Shown here piece after piece: positions 61,716 through 64,000 of a stretch of DNA of 64,000 nucleotides. Source of the stretch: Engraulis encrasicolus (taxonomy: Eukaryota > Chordata > Actinopteri > Clupeiformes > Engraulidae). The notes under the pieces were generated by a model. The model was not told the DNA's origin. It saw only the letters and a program-made list of their open reading frames with translations, and searched no databases. The translations under genes were made by a program, and so were the position numbers. The DNA is taken from positions 43,235,547-43,299,546 of the forward strand of contig NC_085868.1 in NCBI RefSeq assembly GCF_034702125.1, written 5' to 3'. How positions within the stretch are numbered: the stretch's first letter is position 1; every line of letters begins with the position of its first letter.

Positions 61716-62756
61716 TTCTAAGACAGTGTTTTTTTTTTCAACTAGTTTCCTTTCCTGTGGCGCCACAGCGGCAAACATCTCTCCACTTCATCAAGCAAAA
61801 AATCAACAGCTTGTGCAACCTATCCTATCACTATCATGAGCGTTGAGGCATTGTAACATTCAACAGCAAATACATCCAATACCTTTGGCATTGCACCCCA
61901 TGACAGACGACAGACCGTCTCACTGCTCTGCTGGAGGAGGATGAGGAGATGGGGATGAGTGGAGAGCAGGGATGGGGGGAGGAGTTTTTTTTCCTCGTGG
62001 TCCAGGAGAAAGAAGTGGGATTGATGGTAGATGGTGGAAGGGGAGTTTAGGGGAGAGGAAGGAGATAGAATGTTATTACATTATATTACATTACATTTGG
62101 AAGACGTTTTATAATATTCCAACAAGGACATAATCATAGCCAACATTACTAGCAGATACAAAGTGCACAGGAAATATACAGAACAATAAGTGCAGATGCT
62201 AAGAGTGGTTTTTTTTTTTTTAAAGGAAGGAATGAAAGGAAGAAGCAAGTTGATGGCAGGTGTGTGTGTGTGTGTGCGTGCCTGTGCGTGTGTTTGTGTA
62301 CGTGTGTGTGTGTCCGAGAGGGCGAGGCGAGGTAAGCGATCTGTGTCTGCTTGCAGACCGATGTCCCCTTCCAGCTGTCTGGCTGGCTTGCACAGACACG
62401 GAAGATCAGCGGGTCTGTTGATGTAATCCGTGTCTGATGTTGTCTCTGCTTATTGGGGCTCAAATGACTACTCAGAGGCCACACCATCACCTGTTTAAGG
62501 GACAATGGCTCTCTCGCCTGGCTTATCTCCTGCTCTCTCCCCAAAGCACTTGCTGCTCAAGCTGTGGACTGACCAGCCTTGTAATACATTGTTTTGCCTT
62601 GATTGTGTGTGTGTTGTTTCATACATGTAGACAATACAATACAACCTGTATTTATGTAGTGCAATATCACAGCAAAGTTGTCTCAAAGCACTTTCAAAAT
62701 ACACATAGGCCTGCTACACACATACACGTATATGGAAGACTTCAGTCACTGATTAC
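61716..62756. other. No gene; low-complexity and microsatellite-linked repeat
   Basis: A G-rich part at about 61925-62065 (GGAGGAGGATGAGGAGATGG) and an imperfect GT run at 62260-62312. ACCTGTATTTATGTAGTGCA and GTTGTCTCAAAGCACTTTCA near 62644-62697 resemble the ATATAGCGC-type leader of repeat MB. The 226-residue frame at 62437-63117 crosses several repeats and is not a gene. Confidence 0.4.
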
Positions 62757-62905
62757 AGGGCTGCTGACAGCTTTGGTAGGGCCCGGGACACAGACGTCTG
62801 ACACCCAATACATACAATGTAATGAGGATCCAATTCTGGGGGCCCTCTCTCCCTGGGCCCAGGACAATAGACCCCTTTGTCCCCCCCTGTTGGCTTTCCA
62901 GACTA
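62757..62905 (+). repeat. hAT-like repeat family H4, copy 2
   Basis: CAGGGCTGCTGACAGCTTTG, TACAATGTA, CCCAATTCTG, CTCCCTGGGCCCAGGACAAT and CCCTTTGTCCCCCC match 29007-29166. Confidence 0.65.
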
Positions 62906-62944
62906 ATTATTCACATAAGTTAGAAGCTTTCTGCCCTCTATGTG

Positions 62945-63110
62945 TGGGAGCCATGGCTGGACTGACCAAAAGGCATACAGGGCATTTGCCCGGTGGCCTG
63001 TTGATGATTTTGGCCTGGTCCTCCCCTCAGTGTATCAGTCCTCAAGTTGCTACTGCTGGCCTCACTGAGTCAGATTTAAATATTCATGTTGGCCATTGTG
63101 GTCAAAATAG
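62945..63110 (-). repeat. hAT-like repeat family H5, copy 2
   Basis: CCATGGCTGGACTGACCAAA, AGGCATACAGGGCATTTGCC and CAGATTTAAATATTCATG are the inverse of 41970-42150. Confidence 0.7.
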
Positions 63111-64000
63111 CCTGTAACAAAAAATTGTAAAATATGCAGCTTCAATTGCATCAGTGTTTTTATTAGGAACGGCATGAAGGCAGGAAGGAAGAGAATCAAG
63201 GAAGTGAAAAGTATAAGGGAGAAAAAATATTGTAGCTCTGCAGAAACCATTTCCACGAATCATGCTATTACTAGTCCTCATACAGTATTCACATGTCTCC
63301 AGATATGTGTCAGAATTCTTGGAAAAAAGCTTGAACTCAGTAACTCACTGAATATATTCACATTGGCACCATTGGCAAGATGAATGGGCAGACTCCTGAT
63401 TAAGTTCTACAGAGCCAATGGCGATGCACTGCATTATACATACTGTCCTGCTTCAGGAGCTTGTTAGATAGGTTTCATAGCGATTTTATCCACTACCAAA
63501 TTGAGCATACACTCACTTTTTTATTAGTAGTATTATAGCCCTTTAAAATTGCATCTACACATTAGTGTACTCTAATGCGCTTCAACCTTAAATTATGCAC
63601 TAATGTTGATGATAATGTATAATAATGTACAGTACTGTATAGGCCTAATACTTAGGAATTCACACGTTAATGTGAATGCTGATGTATTTTATGCATATCA
63701 TATAGTGAGGTCCAAGATTTATAGGCAATTCTTGCTGGATCATGTTCATTTCATTTTCTGTCTGGGTCAGCAAGGGACGTCAGAAAAAGGGGTGTAACTG
63801 TAAAAGAAAAGAATTCCCATTAGATTGCTTTACCTGGTAAATGAATAATGTGAAAGATGTGAACACCCTATTGAATATCTTGGGAATGTGTATGAGATTA
63901 CTAATCTGCTAATCAAATTTCAAATTTTATTGGGGAATGTTTCGTTAGCAACCTGCTCCAGCTAATATGGTGGTAATCGGGCTACAGTATGGAATATCTC
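63111..64000. other. No gene recognised
   Basis: AT-rich sequence without repeats or frames that can be supported. Confidence 0.35.

Noticed and set aside
62437..63117. 226-residue open frame
   Set aside because: It runs through two different dispersed repeats (62757-62905 and 62945-63110), which are non-coding elsewhere.

Overview
This window looks like a stretch of ray-finned fish (teleost) nuclear genome with no host gene that can be supported. The signs are very dense and long dinucleotide microsatellites, tRNA-derived SINEs with A and B boxes, Tx1-like and L2-like LINE tails, a Ty3/Gypsy fragment, many hAT, Tc1/mariner and PIF/Harbinger-type non-autonomous DNA elements, and frequent TAGGCCTA-type words common in some teleost genomes. 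The species cannot be fixed from sequence alone. Almost every open reading frame is either a readout of a microsatellite (Cys/Val, Thr/His, Arg/Glu or Ser/Leu runs) or a chance frame; the only protein-like signals are three decayed retroelement pieces.

Layout. 1-10 kb: a repeat family with a TATATAAA box (copies at about 0.2, 7.8 and 36.9 kb), a 37-bp minisatellite, a diverged tandem duplication, and a MITE (5590-5892) whose target repeat has a related copy without the insertion at about 1.8 kb. 10-17 kb: long microsatellites, a small hAT MITE (14675-14964) and a Harbinger-like MITE with TTA duplications (16270-16634). 18-25 kb: a second diverged tandem duplication, an L2-like LINE 3' end nested in a hAT fragment, and a broken Tx1-like LINE ORF (about 23.83-24.85 kb). 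25-32 kb: microsatellites and a second copy of the small hAT MITE. 34-43 kb: three tRNA-SINEs, two of them with clear target duplications, and a Tc1/mariner-like element nested inside another (39335-41375). 44-50 kb: MITEs, a Gypsy reverse-transcriptase fragment with a stop codon, an L2-like LINE C-terminus, and a 1.3-kb hAT element with a perfect 8-bp duplication (48089-49403). 50-60 kb: a 3.0-kb hAT-like element with a perfect 8-bp duplication (51395-54404) that contains a 1.1-kb almost fully palindromic element (52911-54004) and a third inverted-repeat unit; then more small hAT and Harbinger-like MITEs.

The observations most worth a second look are the foldback element nested in the hAT element, the Tc1-type element whose inner and outer repeats are spaced 184 bp apart on both sides, and four dispersed motifs shaped like hammerhead ribozyme cores (CUGANGA, stem, GAAA), which are known from Penelope-like retroelements. 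Several single-copy, AT-rich, TAATTA-containing blocks between the repeats could be conserved non-coding DNA, but that cannot be tested here. Element edges given with target duplications are exact to the base as read by eye; other edges are approximate.
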